A stretch of DNA of 5,880 nt, from contig JAFAMK010000449.1 of NCBI GenBank assembly GCA_019233415.1, positions 1-5,880 on the forward strand, read 5' to 3'. Both the position numbers and the translations under genes were made by a program. Origin of the DNA: Vulcanimicrobiota bacterium (lineage in GTDB: Bacteria; Vulcanimicrobiota; Vulcanimicrobiia; Vulcanimicrobiales; Vulcanimicrobiaceae). Under the pieces are notes generated by a model that had not been told where the DNA came from, made no database searches, and saw only the letters and a list, made by a program, of their open reading frames with translations. Positions 5,081 through 5,880 of this stretch are shown here, one piece after another; position 1 is the first letter of the stretch, and each line of letters starts with the position of its first letter.

Positions 5081-5880
5081 CGCCCTGGGGTTCGTTCTCG
5101 TGGGGCTACAGCGACGTCGGCGCCGATATTTTCGTCGGCCTGGGGCTCGTGCTCGGCGCGGCGGCCGGCGGCTCGAACGTTGCGTTCCTGTTCGCCGGGA
5201 TCGTCTACGTCTGCATCGGCCTCGCGTACACGGAGCTTGCGTCGACGTACCCGGTCGCGGGCGGCGGCCAGTACTTCGTCATGCGCGGCCTCGGCGACGT
5301 GTTCGGCTTCGTCGCCGGCTGGGCGGTGCTGCTCGACTTCACGATCGACATCACGCTCTTCGCTTGGTCGTGCGTCGACTATCTCGCGCAGCTCGTGCCG
5401 GCGCTCGCGCTCACGGCGCACCCGTGGGTCCACTTCGCCGTCGCCTTCGGCCTGATCGCGGGGCTGTGCATGCTCAACGTGATCGGTGTGCGCGAGTCGA
5501 CGACGTTCAACGGCTTCGTCTCGGCGCTCGACGTCCTCAGCGAGACGTCGATCCTCTTCTTCGGGTTCCTGTTCGCGTTCAACCCCGACCTGCTCGTCCA
5601 CGCGATGACCGCGTACTGGCCGAGCGCCGACCACCTGCTGCTCGGCACGTCGCTCGCGATCATCTCGTTCGTCGGGCTCGAGTCGATCTCGCAGGCCGCG
5701 CAGGAGACGCAGCGGCCCGCCTCGATCATCCCGCGCACGTCGATCGGGCTGATCCTGACGATCCTCGTCTACTCGCGCTCGTACGCGAACCTCGCGCTCG
5801 GGATGACGCCCGCGCACCCGGTCCCGCACGACCCGCAGGGCCACACGCAGACGTTCTTCCAGTATCTCGGCTCGACCGAG
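5047..5880 (+). CDS. APC-superfamily amino acid/polyamine permease (3' end beyond window)
   Basis: From ATG 5047 the frame is open to the right edge (278 codons, no stop), so the protein is partial. It reads as an APC-family secondary transporter of the cytoplasmic membrane. TM1 at about 20-38 contains SDVGADIFVGLGLV in the position of the substrate-binding unwound GSGIF-type segment. TM2 is followed by YTELASTYPVAGGGQYFVMR (61-80), the family's best-kept motif. Further hydrophobic segments lie at about 84-104, 128-147, 155-178, 196-215 and 231-252. FVGLESISQAAQETQRP (208-224) and IIPR (227-230) match the conserved TM6 end and loop, with the acidic motif usually written E..EE...P. Substrate cannot be told from this. 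ATG 5047 lies 4 nt after the kinase stop, has no clear SD, and is inside a stem-loop. An arginine (244) falls within the seventh segment, which is unusual. Confidence 0.88.
   Translation, partial: MPAKPTLRRAVTPWGSFSWGYSDVGADIFVGLGLVLGAAAGGSNVAFLFAGIVYVCIGLAYTELASTYPVAGGGQYFVMRGLGDVFGFVAGWAVLLDFTIDITLFAWSCVDYLAQLVPALALTAHPWVHFAVAFGLIAGLCMLNVIGVRESTTFNGFVSALDVLSETSILFFGFLFAFNPDLLVHAMTAYWPSADHLLLGTSLAIISFVGLESISQAAQETQRPASIIPRTSIGLILTILVYSRSYANLALGMTPAHPVPHDPQGHTQTFFQYLGSTE

Noticed and set aside
3558..5081. 507-codon open frame on the minus strand opposite yraN and the kinase
   Set aside because: Its composition is Arg/Asp/Val/His-rich with no domain. The + strand kinase has every catalytic motif, so this is a shadow of GC-rich codons.
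3584..5455. 623-codon + strand frame running through yraN, the kinase and into the permease
   Set aside because: It is almost entirely Arg/Ala/Ser/Pro and out of frame with three well-supported genes. It is the frame shadow expected from strong third-position GC.
4975..5844. 289-codon minus-strand frame opposite the permease
   Set aside because: It is made mainly of Arg, Asp, Glu and Val, as expected from the antisense of hydrophobic GC-rich codons. The + frame encodes clear APC motifs and stays open to the window edge.
1..5880. CRISPR array, tRNA/rRNA, insertion sequence, toxin-antitoxin or phage genes
   Set aside because: I saw no regularly spaced repeats, no tRNA-like cloverleaf, no transposase or phage motif, and no gap large enough to hide such genes.

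Overview
The window is a high-GC bacterial stretch read entirely on the + strand, with no intergenic space longer than 60 bases. The order rplS - lepB - lepB - rbgA/ylqF - rnhB - yraN is the conserved ribosome, secretion and RNA/DNA-housekeeping cluster best known from Bacillota and also kept in several deep-branching phyla. Here a Ser/Thr protein kinase and an APC-family transporter follow it. The strong GC bias (C- or G-ending codons, several GTG starts) and the kinase/permease tail do not suit a typical Bacillus-like genome. A high-GC, poorly cultured lineage such as Eremiobacterota/Vulcanimicrobiota or a relative is my guess only. Nothing in the window fixes the phylum.

Layout: 1-57 probable last 18 codons of an upstream gene, overlapping the rplS start as ATGA; 54-416 ribosomal protein L19; 430-1179 signal peptidase I with two membrane segments; 1240-1731 a second, shorter signal peptidase I with one membrane segment; 1734-2663 the circularly permuted ribosome-assembly GTPase RbgA/YlqF, with an N-terminal extension and an aberrant G4 motif; 2663-3385 RNase HII; 3382-3720 YraN-family nuclease-like protein; 3717-5042 soluble Ser/Thr kinase with a helical C-terminal tail; 5047-5880 the first 278 codons of an APC permease that runs off the right edge.

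The genes look like one transcription unit. Junctions are -3, 13, 60, 2, -1, -4, -4 and 4 nt, and I see no promoter or U-tract terminator inside. The four non-overlapping junctions each carry an inverted repeat that includes or abuts a stop or start codon. The strongest are an 11-bp repeat between the two lepB genes and a 12-bp stem (one G-U) that buries the permease ATG. Another strong hairpin, with a GCGAAGC tip, lies inside the rbgA N-terminal extension.

Functionally the cluster combines ribosome assembly (L19, RbgA), signal-peptide removal at the membrane (two LepB), RNA-DNA hybrid and nucleic-acid processing (RnhB, YraN), and signalling/transport (kinase, permease). I do not see a wholly new system. 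The points worth following are the G4-altered, codon-shifted RbgA, the paired LepBs, the kinase tied translationally to yraN, and the series of junction hairpins.
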